DNA from: Ptiloglossa arizonensis
Lineage: Eukaryota; Arthropoda; Insecta; Hymenoptera; Colletidae
Assembly (NCBI RefSeq): GCF_051014685.1
Contig: NW_027478402.1
Location: forward strand, 930,001 to 994,000
DNA length: 64,000 nt
Direction of reading: 5' to 3'
Shown: positions 13,030 through 25,700 of the stretch, one piece after another
How positions within the stretch are numbered: the stretch's first letter is position 1
How the letters are laid out: each line of letters begins with the position of its first letter
Position numbers and translations under genes: made by a program
The notes under the pieces: generated by a model
Databases searched by the model: none
What the model was told of the DNA's origin: nothing
Seen by the model: only the letters and a program-made list of their open reading frames with translations

Positions 13030-13879
13030 ACCGAACAAAGAAACGGAGAAACGAAGAAAGAAACAGAGAAACGAAGAAAGAAACGGAGATACGAAGAAAG
13101 AAACGGAGAAACGAACAAAGAAACGGAGAAACGAAGAAATAAACGGAGAAACGAAGAAAGAAACGGAGAAACGATGAAAGAAACGGAGAAACGAAGAAAG
13201 GAACGGTGATACGATGAAAGAAAAGGAGAAACGAAGAAAGAAACGGAGAAACGAAGAAAGAAACGAAGAAACGGAGAAATAAATGGAGAAACGAAGAAAT
13301 AATCGAGAAACGAAGAAAGAAACGGAGAAACGAAGAAAGAAACGGAGATACGAAGAAAGAAACGGAGAAACGAAGAAAGAAACGGAGAAACGAAGAAAGA
13401 AACAGAGAAGGGAAGAAAGAAGCGGAGAAATAAATGGAGAAACGAAGAAAGAAACGGAGAATCGAAGAAAGAAACGGAGAAACGAAGAAAGAAACGGAGA
13501 AACGAAGAAAGAAACGGAGAAACGAAGTAAGAAACGGAGAAACGAAGAAAGAAACGGAGAAATAAAGGGAGAAACGAAGAAAGAATCGGAGAAACGAAGA
13601 AAGAAACGGAGAAACGAAGAAAGAAACTGAGAAACGAAGAAAGAAACGGAGAATCGGAGAAATAAATGGAGAAACGAAGAAATAAACGGAGAAACGAAGA
13701 ATGAAACGGAGAAACGAACAAAGAAACGGAGAAACGATCAAAGAAACGGAGAAACGGACAAAGAAACGAACAAAGAAACGGAGCAACGGAGAAATAAATG
13801 GAGAAACGAAGAAATAAACGGAGAAACGATGAAAGAAACTGAGAAACGAACAAAGAAACGGAGAAACGAAGAAAGAAAC
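13030..13879 (+). repeat. HOR-A derivative, copy 6, and transition to HOR-B
   Basis: This is the second member of the 1.5-kb duplication, matching copy 5 at an offset of 1,523 bp and then 1,563 bp after the 40-bp indel, until about 13,612. The rest resembles HOR-A near 860-1,140, including CGAACAAAGAAACGAAC and GAGCAACGG near 13,765-13,790. It then grades into the 2,121-bp periodicity of HOR-B. Confidence 0.7.
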
Positions 13880-16000
13880 GGAGAAACGAAGAAAGAAACG
13901 GAGAAACGGGGAAATAAATGGAGAAACGAACAAAGAAACGGAGAAACGAAGAAAGAAACGGAGAAACGAAGAAAGAAACGGAGAATCGAAGAGAGAAACG
14001 GAGAAACGAAGAAGGAAACGGAGAAACGATGAAAGAAACGGAGAAACGAAGAAAGAAACGGAGAAGCGAAGAAAGAAACTGAGAAACGAACAAAGAAACG
14101 GAGAAACGAAGAAAGAAACGGAGAAACGGGGAAATAAATGGAGAAACGAACAAAGAAATGGAGAAACGAAGAAAGAAACGGAGAAACGAAGAAAGAAACG
14201 GAGAATCGAACAAAGAAACGGAGAAACGAACAAAGAAACGGAAAAACGAACAAAGAAGCAGGGAAACGAACAAAGAAACGGAGAAACGAAGAAAGAAACA
14301 GAGAAACGAAGAAAGAAACGGAGATACGAAGAAAGAAACGGAGAAACGAACAAAGAAACGGAGAAACGAAGAAATAAACGGAGAAACGAAGAAAGAAACG
14401 GAGAAACGATGAAAGAAACGGAGAAACGAAGAAAGAAACGGTGATACGATGAAAGAAACGGAGAAACGAAGAAAGAAACGGAGAAACGAAGAAAGAAAGG
14501 AAGAAACGGAGAAATAAATGCAGAAACGAAGAAATAATCGAGAAACGAAGAAAGATACCGAGAAAAGAAGAAAGAAACGGAGAAACGAACAAAGAAACGG
14601 AGAAACGAAGAAAGAAACGGAGAAACGAAGAAAGAAAAGGAGAAACGAAGAAAGAAACGGAGAAACGAAGAAAGAAACGGAGAAACGAAGAAAGAAACGG
14701 AGAAACGAAGAAAGAAACGGAGATACGAAGAAAGAAACGGAGAAACGAAGAAAACAACGGAGAAACGAAGAAAGAAACAGAGAAGCGAAGAAAGAAACGG
14801 AGAAACGAAGAAATAAACGGAGAAACGAAGAAAGAAACGGAGAAACGAACAAAGAAACGGAGAAACGAACAAAGAAACGGAGAAACGAACAAAGAAACGG
14901 AGAAACGAACAAAGAAACGGAGAAACGAAGAAAGAAACAGAGAAACGAAGAAAGAAACGGAGATACGAAGAAAGAAACGGAGAAACGAACAAAGAAACGG
15001 AGAAACGAAGAAATAAACGGAGAAACAAAGAAAGAAACGGAGAAACGATGAAAGAAACGGAGAAACGAAGAAAGAAACGGTGATACGATGAAAGAAAAGG
15101 AGAAACGAAGAAAGAAACGGAGAAACGAAGAAAGAAACGGAGAAACGGAGAAATAAATGGAGAAACGAAGAAATAAACGGAGAAACGAAGAAAGAAACGG
15201 AGAAACGAACAAAGAAACGGAGAAACGAACAAAGAAACGGAGAAACGAACAAAGAAACGGAGAAACGAAGAAAGAAACGAAGAAACGGAGAAATAAATGG
15301 AGAAACGAAGAAATAATCGAGAAACGAAGAAAGAAACGGAGAAACGAAGAAAGAAACGGAGATACGAAGAAAGAAACGGAGAGACGAAGAAAGAAACGGA
15401 GAAACGAAGAAAGAAACAGAGAAGGGAAGAAAGAAACGGAGATACGAAGAAAGAAACGGAGAAACGGAGAAATAAATGGAGAAACGAACAAAGAAACGGA
15501 GAAACGAAGAAATAAACGGAGAAACGAAGAAAGAAACGGAGAAACGATGAAAGAAACGGAGAAACGAAGAAAGAAACGGTGATACGATGAAAGAAAAGGA
15601 GAAACGAAGAAAGAAACGGAGAAACGAAGAAAGAAACGAAGAAACGGAGAAATAAATGGAGAAACGATGAAATAATCGAGAAACGAAGAAAGAAACGGAG
15701 AAACGAAGAAAGAAACGGAGATACGAAGAAAGAAACGGAGAAACGAAGAAAGAAACGGAGAAACGAAGTAAGAAACGGAGAAACGAAGAAAGAAGCGGAG
15801 AAATAAATGGAGAAACGAAGAAAGAAACGGAGAATCGAAGAAAGAAACGGAGAAACGAAGAAAGAAACGGAGAAACGAAGAAAGAAACGGAGAAACGAAG
15901 TAAGAAACGGAGAAACGAAGAAAGAAACGGTGAAATAAATGGAGAAACGAAGAAAGAATCGGAGAAACGAAGAAAGAAACGGAGAAACGAAGAAAGAAAC
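13880..16000 (+). repeat. HOR-B copy 1 (2,121 bp)
   Basis: Landmarks at 14,138, 14,518, 15,157, 15,297 and 15,939 all recur exactly 2,121 bp later. Characteristic variants are AAATGCAGAAACG (near 14,517), GATACCGAGAAAAG (near 14,555), GAAAACAACGG (near 14,752) and AAGCAGGGAAACG (near 14,256). Three TAATCGAG monomers, each 1 base short, explain why the length is one more than a multiple of four. The left edge is approximate because substitutions are denser before about 14,080. Confidence 0.87.
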
Positions 16001-18121
16001 TGAGAAACGAAGAAAGAAACGGAGAATCGGAGAAATAAATGGAGAAACGAACAAAGAAACGGAGAAACGAAGAAAGAAACCGAGAAACGAAGAAAGAAAC
16101 GGAGAATCGAAGAGAGAAACGGAGAAACGTAGAAGGAAACGGAGAAACGATGAAAGAAACGGAGAAACGAAGAAAGAAACGGAGAAACGAAGAAAGAAAC
16201 TGAGAAACGAACAAAGAAACGGAGAAACGAAGAAAGAAACGGAGAAACGGGGAAATAAATGGAGAAACGAACAAAGAAATGGAGAAACGAAGAAAGAAAC
16301 GGAGAAACGAAGAAAGAAACGGAGAATCGAACAAAGAAACGGAGAAACGAACAAAGAAACGGAAAAACGAACAAAGAAGCAGGGAAACGAACAAAGAAAC
16401 GGAGAAACGAAGAAAGAAACAGAGAAACGAAGAAAGAAACGGAGATACGAAGAAAGAAACGGAGAAACGAACAAAGAAACGGAGAAACGAAGAAATAAAC
16501 GGAGAAACGAAGAAAGAAACGGAGAAACGATGAAAGAAACGGAGAAACGAAGAAAGAAACGGTGATACGATGAAAGAAACGGAGAAACGAAGAAAGAAAC
16601 GGAGAAACGAAGAAAGAAAGGAAGAAACGGAGAAATAAATGCAGAAACGAAGAAATAATCGAGAAACGAAGAAAGATACCGAGAAAAGAAGAAAGAAACG
16701 GAGAAACGAACAAAGAAACGGAGAAACGAAGAAAGAAACGGAGAAACGAAGAAAGAAAAGGAGAAACGAAGAAAGAAACGGAGAAACGAAGAAAGAAACG
16801 GAGAAACGAAGAAAGAAACGGAGAAACGAAGAAAGAAACGGAGATACGAAGAAAGAAACGGAGAAACGAAGAAAACAACGGAGAAACGAAGAAAGAAACA
16901 GAGAAGCGAAGAAAGAAACGGAGAAACGAAGAAATAAACGGAGAAACGAAGAAAGAAACGGAGAAACGAACAAAGAAACGGAGAAACGAACAAAGAAACG
17001 GAGAAACGAACAAAGAAACGGAGAAACGAACAAAGAAACGGAGAAACGAAGAAAGAAACAGAGAAACGAAGAAAGAAACGGAGATACGAAGAAAGAAACG
17101 GAGAAACGAACAAAGAAACGGAGAAACGAAGAAATAAACGGAGAAACAAAGAAAGAAACGGAGAAACGATGAAAGAAACGGAGAAACGAAGAAAGAAACG
17201 GTGATACGATGAAAGAAAAGGAGAAACGAAGAAAGAAACGGAGAAACGAAGAAAGAAACGGAGAAACGGAGAAATAAATGGAGAAACGAAGAAATAAACG
17301 GAGAAACGAAGAAAGAAACGGAGAAACGAACAAAGAAACGGAGAAACGAACAAAGAAACGGAGAAACGAACAAAGAAACGGAGAAACGAAGAAAGAAACG
17401 AAGAAACGGAGAAATAAATGGAGAAACGAAGAAATAATCGAGAAACGAAGAAAGAAACGGAGAAACGAAGAAAGAAACGGAGATACGAAGAAAGAAACGG
17501 AGAGACGAAGAAAGAAACGGAGAAACGAAGAAAGAAACAGAGAAGGGAAGAAAGAAACGGAGATACGAAGAAAGAAACGGAGAAACGGAGAAATAAATGG
17601 AGAAACGAACAAAGAAACGGAGAAACGAAGAAATAAACGGAGAAACGAAGAAAGAAACGGAGAAACGATGAAAGAAACGGAGAAACGAAGAAAGAAACGG
17701 TGATACGATGAAAGAAAAGGAGAAACGAAGAAAGAAACGGAGAAACGAAGAAAGAAACGAAGAAACGGAGAAATAAATGGAGAAACGATGAAATAATCGA
17801 GAAACGAAGAAAGAAACGGAGAAACGAAGAAAGAAACGGAGATACGAAGAAAGAAACGGAGAAACGAAGAAAGAAACGGAGAAACGAAGTAAGAAACGGA
17901 GAAACGAAGAAAGAAGCGGAGAAATAAATGGAGAAACGAAGAAAGAAACGGAGAATCGAAGAAAGAAACGGAGAAACGAAGAAAGAAACGGAGAAACGAA
18001 GAAAGAAACGGAGAAACGAAGTAAGAAACGGAGAAACGAAGAAAGAAACGGTGAAATAAATGGAGAAACGAAGAAAGAATCGGAGAAACGAAGAAAGAAA
18101 CGGAGAAACGAAGAAAGAAAC
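16001..18121 (+). repeat. HOR-B copy 2 (2,121 bp)
   Basis: This is a direct repeat of copy 1. In the spans compared from about 16,259 to 18,121 I saw no difference from 14,138 to 16,000, even at rare variants. Differences are confined to the left end, for example CGTAGAAGG near 16,129 against CGAAGAAGG near 14,008. Near-identity over about 2 kb implies a very recent duplication or conversion. Confidence 0.88.
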
Positions 18122-20574
18122 TGAGAAACGAAGAAAGAAACGGAGAATCGGAGAAATAAATGGAGAAACGAACAAAGAAACGGAGAAACGAAGAAAGAAA
18201 CCGAGAAACGAAGAAAGAAACGGAGAATCGAAGAGAGAAACGGAGAAACGTAGAAGGAAACGGAGAAACGATGAAAGAAACGGAGAAACGAAGAAAGAAA
18301 CGGAGAAACGAAGAAAGAAACTGAGAAACGAACAAAGAAACGGAGAAACGAAGAAAGAAACGGAGAAACGGGGAAATAAATGGAGAAACGAACAAAGAAA
18401 TGGAGAAACGAAGAAAGAAACGGAGAAACGAAGAAAGAAACGGAGAATCGAACAAAGAAACGGAGAAACGAACAAAGAAACGGAAAAACGAACAAAGAAG
18501 CAGGGAAACGAACAAAGAAACGGAGAAACGAAGAAAGAAACAGAGAAACGAAGAAAGAAACGGAGATACGAAGAAAGAAACGGAGAAACGAACAAAGAAA
18601 CGGAGAAACGAAGAAATAAACGGAGAAACGAAGAAAGAAACGGAGAAACGATGAAAGAAACGGAGAAACGAAGAAAGAAACGGTGATACGATGAAAGAAA
18701 CGGAGAAACGAAGAAAGAAACGGAGAAACGAAGAAAGAAAGGAAGAAACGGAGAAATAAATGCAGAAACGAAGAAATAATCGAGAAACGAAGAAAGATAC
18801 CGAGAAAAGAAGAAAGAAACGGAGAAACGAACAAAGAAACGGAGAAACGAAGAAAGAAACGGAGAAACGAAGAAAGAAAAGGAGAAACGAAGAAAGAAAC
18901 GGAGAAACGAAGAAAGAAACGGAGAAACGAAGAAAGAAACGGAGAAACGAAGAAAGAAACGGAGATACGAAGAAAGAAACGGAGAAACGAAGAAAGAAAC
19001 GGAGAAACGAACGAAGAAACGGAGAAACGAACAAAGAAACGGAGAAACGAGCAAAGAAACGGAGAAACGAACAAAGAAACGGAGAAACGAAGAAAGAAAC
19101 AGAGAAACGAAGAAAGAAACGGAGATACGAAGAAAGAAACGGAGAAACGAACAAAGAAACGGAGAAACGAAGAAATAAACGGAGAAACAAAGAAAGAAAC
19201 GGAGAAACGATGAAAGAAACGGAGAAACGAAGAAAGAAACGGAGAAACGGAGAAATAAATGGAGAAACGAAGAAATAAACGGAGAAACGAAGAAAGAAAC
19301 GGAGAAACGAACAAAGAAACGGAGAAACGAACAAAGAAACGGAGAAACGAAGAAAGAAACGAAGAAACGGAGAAATAAATGGAGAAACGAAGAAATAATC
19401 GAGAAACGAAGAAAGAAACGGAGAAACGAAGAAAGAAACGGAGATACGAAGAAAGAAACGGAGAAACGAAGAAAGAAACGGAGAAACGAAGAAAGAAACA
19501 GAGAAGGGAAGAAAGAAACGGAGATACGAAGAAAGAAACGGAGAAACGGAGAAATAAATGGAGAAACGAACAAAGAAACGGAGAAACGAAGAAATAAACG
19601 GAGAAACGAAGAAAGAAACGGAGAAACGATGAAAGAAACGGAGAAACGAAGAAAGAAACGGTGATACGATGAAAGAAAAGGAGAAACGAAGAAAGAAACG
19701 GAGAAACGAAGAAAGAAACGAAGAAACGGAGAAATAAATGGAGAAACGATGAAATAATCGAGAAACGAAGAAAGAAACGGAGAAACGAAGAAAGAAACGG
19801 AGATACGAAGAAAGAAACGGAGAAACGAAGAAAGAAACGGAGAAACGAAGTAAGAAACGGAGAAACGAAGAAAGAAGCGGAGAAATAAATGGAGAAACGA
19901 AGAAAGAAACGGAGAATCGAAGAAAGAAACGGAGAAACGAAGAAAGAAACGGAGAAACGAAGAAAGAAACGGAGAAACGAAGTAAGAAACGGAGAAACGA
20001 AGAAAGAAACGGAGAAATAAATGGAGAAACGAAGAAAGAATCGGAGAAACGAAGAAAGAAACGGAGAAACGAAGAAAGAAACTGAGAAACGAAGAAAGAA
20101 ACGGAGAATCGGAGAAATAAATGGAGAAACGAAGAAATAAACGGAGAAACGAAGAATGAAACGGAGAAACGAACAAAGAAACGGAGAAACGAACAAAGAA
20201 ACGGAGAAACGAACAAAGAAACGAACAAAGAAACGGAGCAACGGAGAAATAAATGGAGAAACGAAGAAATAAACGGAGAAACGATGAAAGAAACGGAGAA
20301 ACGAAGAAAGAAACGGAGAAACGAAGAAAGAAACGGAGAAACGATGAAAGAAACGGAGAAACGGGGAAATAAATGGAGAAACGAACAAAGAAACGGAGAA
20401 ACGAAGAAAGAAACGGAGAAACGAAGAAAGAAACGGTGAATCGAAGAGAGAAACGGAGAAACGAAGAAGGAAACGGAGAAACGATGAAAGAAACGGAGAA
20501 ACGAAGAAAGAAACGGAGAAACGAAGAAAGAAACTGAGAAACGAACAAAGAAACGGAGAAACGAAGAAAGAAAC
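18122..20574 (+). repeat. HOR-B copy 3 (2,453 bp, rearranged)
   Basis: The copy repeats copy 2 at 2,121 bp up to about 18,990. It then lacks 160 bp (17,418 matches 19,379 at only 1,961 bp), losing the GAAAACAACGG monomer and carrying CGAACGAAG near 19,007. Between about 20,110 and 20,640 it has gained about 492 bp of HOR-A-type sequence, including CGAACAAAGAAACGAAC and GAGCAACGG near 20,215-20,245. The net change is +332 bp, which matches the 2,453-bp spacing of flanking landmarks (18,380 to 20,833). Confidence 0.8.
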
Positions 20575-21959
20575 GGAGAAACGAAGAAAGAAACGGAGAA
20601 ACGGGGAAATAAATGCAGAAACGAACAAAGAAACGGAGAAACGAAGAAAGAAACCGAGAAACGAAGAAAGAAACGGAGAATTGAAGAGAGAAACGGAGAA
20701 ACGAAGAAGGAAACGGAGAAACGATGAAAGAAACGGAGAAACGAAGAAAGAAACGGAGAAACGAAGAAAGAAACTGAGAAACGAACAAAGAAACGGAGAA
20801 ACGAAGAAAGAAACGGAGAAACGGGGAAATAAATGGAGAAACGAACAAAGAAATGGAGAAACGAAGAAAGAAACGGAGAAACGAAGAAAGAAACGGAGAA
20901 TCGAACAAAGAAACGGAGAAACGAACAAAGAAACGGAAAAACGAACAAAGAAGCAGGGAAACGAACAAAGAAACGGAGAAACGAAGAAAGAAACAGAGAA
21001 ACGAAGAAAGAAACGGAGATACGAAGAAAGAAACGGAGAAACGAACAAAGAAACGGAGAAACGAAGAAATAAACGGAGAAACGAAGAAAGAAACGGAGAA
21101 ACGATGAAAGAAACGGAGAAACGAAGAAAGAAACGGTGATACGATGAAAGAAACGGAGAAACGAAGAAAGAAACGGAGAAACGAAGAAAGAAAGGAAGAA
21201 ACGGAGAAATAAATGCAGAAACGAAGAAATAATCGAGAAACGAAGAAAGATACCGAGAAAAGAAGAAAGAAACGGAGAAACGAACAAAGAAACGGAGAAA
21301 CGAAGAAAGAAACGGAGAAACGAAGAAAGAAAAGGAGAAACGAAGAAAGAAACGGAGAAACGAAGAAAGAAACGGAGAAACGAAGAAAGAAACGGAGAAA
21401 CGAAGAAAGAAACGGAGATACGAAGAAAGAAACGGAGAAACGAAGAAAGAAACGGAGAAACGAAGAAAGAAACAGAGAAGCGAAGAAAGAAACGGAGAAA
21501 CGAAGAAATAAACGGAGAAACGAAGAAAGAAACGGAGAAACGAACAAAGAAACGGAGAAACGAACAAAGAAACGGAGAAACGAACAAAGAGACGGAGAAA
21601 CGAACAAAGAAACGGAGAAACGAACAAAGAAACAGAGAAACGAAGAAAGAAACGGAGATACGAAGAAAGAAACGGAGAAACGAACAGAGAAACGGAGAAA
21701 CGAAGAAATAAACGGAGAAACAAAGAAAGAAACGGAGAAACGATGAAAGAAACGGAGAAACGAAGAAAGAAACGGTGATACGATGAAAGAAAAGGAGAAA
21801 CGAAGAAAGAAACGGAGAAACGAAGAAAGAAACGGAGAAACGGAGAAATAAATGGAGAAACGAAGAAATAAACGGAGAAACGAAGAAAGAAACGGAGAAA
21901 CGAACAAAGAAACGGAGAAACGAACAAAGAAACGGAGAAACGAACAAAGAAACGGAGAA
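20575..21959 (+). repeat. HOR-B copy 4 (partial, about 1.4 kb)
   Basis: Landmarks at 20,833, 21,213 and 21,852 correspond to 18,380, 18,760 and 17,278 in earlier copies. The copy has private substitutions (GAGACGG near 21,590, CGAACAGAG near 21,682). Homology with HOR-B stops at about 21,960, where the HOR-A landmark GGAGAACCGAAC appears. Confidence 0.78.
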
Positions 21960-22640
21960 CCGAACAAAGAAACGGAGAAACGAAGAAAGAAGCAGAGAAA
22001 CAAAGAAAGAAACGGAGATACGAAGAAAGAAACGGAGAAACGAACAAAGAAACGGAGAAACGAAGAAATAAACGGAGAAACGAAGAAAGAAACGGAGAAA
22101 CGATGAAAGAAACGGAGAAACGAAGAAAGAAACGGTGATACGATGAAAGAAAAGGAGAAACGAAGAAAGAAACGGAGAAACGAAGAAAGAAACGAAGAAA
22201 CGGAGAAATAAATGGAGAAACGAAGAAATAATCGAGAAACGAAGAAAGAAACGGAGAAACGCAGAAAGAAACGGAGAAACGAAGAAAGAAACAGAGAAGC
22301 GAAGAAAGAAACGGAGATACGAAGAAAGAAACGGAGAAACGGAGAAATAAATGGAGAAACGAAGAAATAAACGGAGAAGCGAAGAAGGAAACGGAGAAAC
22401 GAACAAAGAAACGGAGAAACGAACAAAGAAACGGAGAAACGAAGAAAGAAACGGAGAACCGAAGAAAGAAACGGAGAAACGAAGAAAGAAACGGAGAAAC
22501 GAACAAAGAAACGGAGAAACGAACAAGGAAACGGAGAAACGAAGAAAGAAACGGAGAAACGGAGATATAAATGGAGAAACGATGAAATAAACGGAGAAAC
22601 GAACAAAGAAACGGAGAAACGAAGAAAGAAACGGAGAAAC
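21960..22640 (+). repeat. HOR-A-like tail at the end of the first dialect
   Basis: From 21,852 to about 22,250 the sequence follows window positions 154 to about 540: the GGAGAACCGAAC landmark, GGTGATACGATG near 22,132 and the last TAATCGAG near 22,230. After about 22,260 it becomes mosaic (GAAACGCAGAAAG near 22,258, CGAACAAGG near 22,521). It is the last stretch with markers of the first repeat dialect. Confidence 0.72.
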
Positions 22641-22720
22641 AAACGAAGAAACGGTTAAACGAAGAAAGAAACGGAGAAACGGCGGAATAAATGGAGAAAC
22701 GTAGAACTAAACGGTGAAAC
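22641..22720 (+). other. Boundary between two repeat dialects
   Basis: This 80-bp stretch has an unusual density of private substitutions: AAACAAACGAAG (22,640), GGTTAAACG (22,653), GGCGGAATAAATGG (22,680), CGTAGAACTAAACGGTG (22,700). Before it, TAATCGAG and GGAGATACGAAG variants are frequent. After it they vanish, and GTAACGAACAATG and ATAGACCGAG become the common markers. It is probably an old junction between separately amplified subarrays. Confidence 0.6.
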
Positions 22721-25700
22721 GAAGAAAGAAACGGAGAAACGAACAAAGAAACGGAGAAACGAACAAAGAAACGGAGAAACGAAGAAAGAAACGGAGAAAC
22801 GGAGAAATAAATGGAGAAACGAAGAAATAAACGGAGAAGCGAAGAAAGAAACGGAGAAACGAACAAAGAAACGGAGAAACGAACAAAGAAACGGAGAAAC
22901 GAACAACGAAACGGAGAAACGAATAAAGAAATGGAGGAACGAAGAAAGAATCGGAGAAAAGAAGAAAGAAACGGAGAAACGAAGAAACGAACAAAGAAAC
23001 GGAGAAACGAACAAAGAAACGGAGAAACGAAGAAAGAGACGGAGAAACGGCGAAATAAATGGAGAAACGATGAAATAAACGGAGAAACGAACAAAGAAAC
23101 GGAGAAACGAAGAAAGTAACGGAGAAAGGAACAAAGAAATGGAAAAACGAAGAAAGAAACGCAGAAACGGAGAAATAAATGGAGAAACGAAGAAAGAAAC
23201 GGAGAAACGGAGAAATAAATGGAGAAACGAAGAAAGAAACGGAGAAACGAACAAAGAAACGGAGAAACGAACAAAGAAACGGAGAAAAGAACAAAGAAAC
23301 GGAGAAACGGAGAAATAAATGGAGAAACGAAGAAATAAACGGAGAAACGAAGAAAGAAACGGAGAAACGAACAAATAAACGGAGAAACGAACAAAGAAAC
23401 GGAGAAACGAAGTAACGAACAATGAAACGGAGAAACGAACAAAGAAACTGAGCAACGGAAAAATAAATGGAGAAACGAAGAAATAAACGGAGAAACGAAG
23501 AAAGAAACGGAGAAACGAAGAAAGAAACGGAGAATCGAAGAAAGAAACAGAGAAACGAAGAAAGAAACGGAGAAACGAACAAAGAAACGGAGAAACGAAG
23601 AAAGAAACGGAGAAAAGGAGAAATAAGTGGAGAAACGGAGAAATAAATGGAGAAACGATGAAATAAACGGAGAAACGAAGAAATAAACGGAGAAACGAAG
23701 AAAGAAACGGATAAACGAACAAAGAAACGGACAAACGAACAAAGAAACAGAGAAACGAAGAGGCGAACAAAGAAACGGAGAAACGAACAAAGAAACGGAG
23801 AAACGAAGAAAGAAACGGAGAAACGGAGAAATAAATGGAGAAACGGAGAAATAAATGGAGAAACGAAGAAATAAACGGAGAAACGAAGAACGAAACGGAG
23901 AAACGAACAAAGAAACGGAGAAATGAACAAAGAAACGGAGAAACGAAGAAAGAAACGGAGAAACGGAGAAATAAATGGGGAAACGAAGAAATAAACGGAG
24001 AAATGAAGAAAGAAACGGAGAAACGAAGAAAGAAACGGAGAAACGAACAAAGAAACGGAGTAACGAACAAAGAAACGGAGAAACGAAGAAAGAAATGGAG
24101 AAACGAAGAAAGAAACGGAGAAACGGAGAAATAAATGGAGAAACGAAGAAATAAACGGAGAAACGAAGAAAGAAACGGAGAAACGAACAAAGAAACGGAG
24201 AAACGAAGAAAGAAACGGAGAAATAAATGGAGAAACGGAGAAATAAATGGAGAAACGAAGAAATAAACGGAGAAACGAAGAACGAAACGGAGAAACGAAG
24301 AAAGAAACTGAGAAACGAAGAAAGAAACGGAGAATCGGAGAAATAAATGGAGTAACGAAGAAATAGACCGAGAAACGGAGAAACGAAGGAAGAAACGGAG
24401 AAACCGACAAAGTAACGGAGAAACGAACAAAGAAATGGAGGAACGAAGAAAGAATCGGAGAAACGAAGAAAGAAACGGAGAAACGAAGAAAGAAACGGAG
24501 AAATGAAGATAGAAACGGAGAAACGAAGAAAGAAACGGAGAAACGAAGAAAGAAACAGAGAAACGAAGAAAGAAACAGAGAAACGAACAAAGAAACGGAG
24601 AAACGAAGAAAGAAACGGAGAAACGGAGAAATAAACGGAGAAACGAAGAAATAAACGGAGAAACGAAGAAAGAAACGGAGAAACGAAGAACGAAACGGAG
24701 AAACGAACAAAGAAACGGAGAAATGAACAAAGAAACGGAGAAATGAAGAAAGAAACGGAGAAACGGAGAAATAAATGGAGAAACGAAGAAATAAACGGAG
24801 AAACGAAGAAAGAAACGGAGAAACGAAGAAAGAAACGGAGAATCGAAGAAAGAAACAGAGAAACGAAGAAAGAAACGGAGAAACGGAGAAATAAATGGAG
24901 AAACGGAGAAATAAATGGAGAAACGAAGAAATAAACGGAGAAACGAAGAAAGAAACGGAGAAACGAACAAAGAAACGGAGAAACGAACAAAGAAACGGAG
25001 AAACGAAGAAAGAAACGGAGAAACAAACAAAGAAACGGAGAAACGAAGAAAGAAACGGAGAAACGGCGAAATAAATGGAGAAACGTAGAAACAAACGGAG
25101 AAACGAAGAAAGAAACGGAGAAACGAACAAAGATACGGAGAAACGAACAAAGAAACGGAGAAACGAAGTAACGAACAATGAAACGGTGAAACGAACAAAG
25201 AAACGGAGCAACGGGGAAATAAATGTAGAAACAAAGAAAGAAACGGAGAAAAGGAGAAATAAGTGGAGAAACGGAGAAATAAATGGAGAAACGATGAAAT
25301 AAACGGAGAAACGAAGAAATAAACGGAGAAACGAAGAAAGAAACGGAGAAACGAACAAAGAAACGGAGAAACGAACAAAGAAACAGAGAAACGAAGAGGC
25401 GAACAAAGAAACGGAGAAACGAACAAAGAAACGGAGAAACGAACAAAGAAACGGAGAAACGGAGAAATAAATGGAGAAACGGAGAAATAAATGGAGAAAC
25501 GAAGAAATAAACGGAGAAACGAAGAACGAAACGGAGAAACGAACAAAGAAACGGAGAAATGAACAAAGAAACGGAGAAACGAAGAAAGAAATGGAGAAAC
25601 GGAGAAATAAATGGGGAAACGAAGAAATAAACGGAGAAACGAAGAAAGAAACGGAGAAACGAAGAAAGAAACGGAGAATCGAAGAAAGAAACTGAGAAAC

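Noticed and set aside
22641..22720. Unique non-repeat sequence at the dialect boundary
   Set aside because: Although mutation-rich, it still reads as monomers (GAAACG at regular spacing), so it is diverged satellite and not an inserted sequence.
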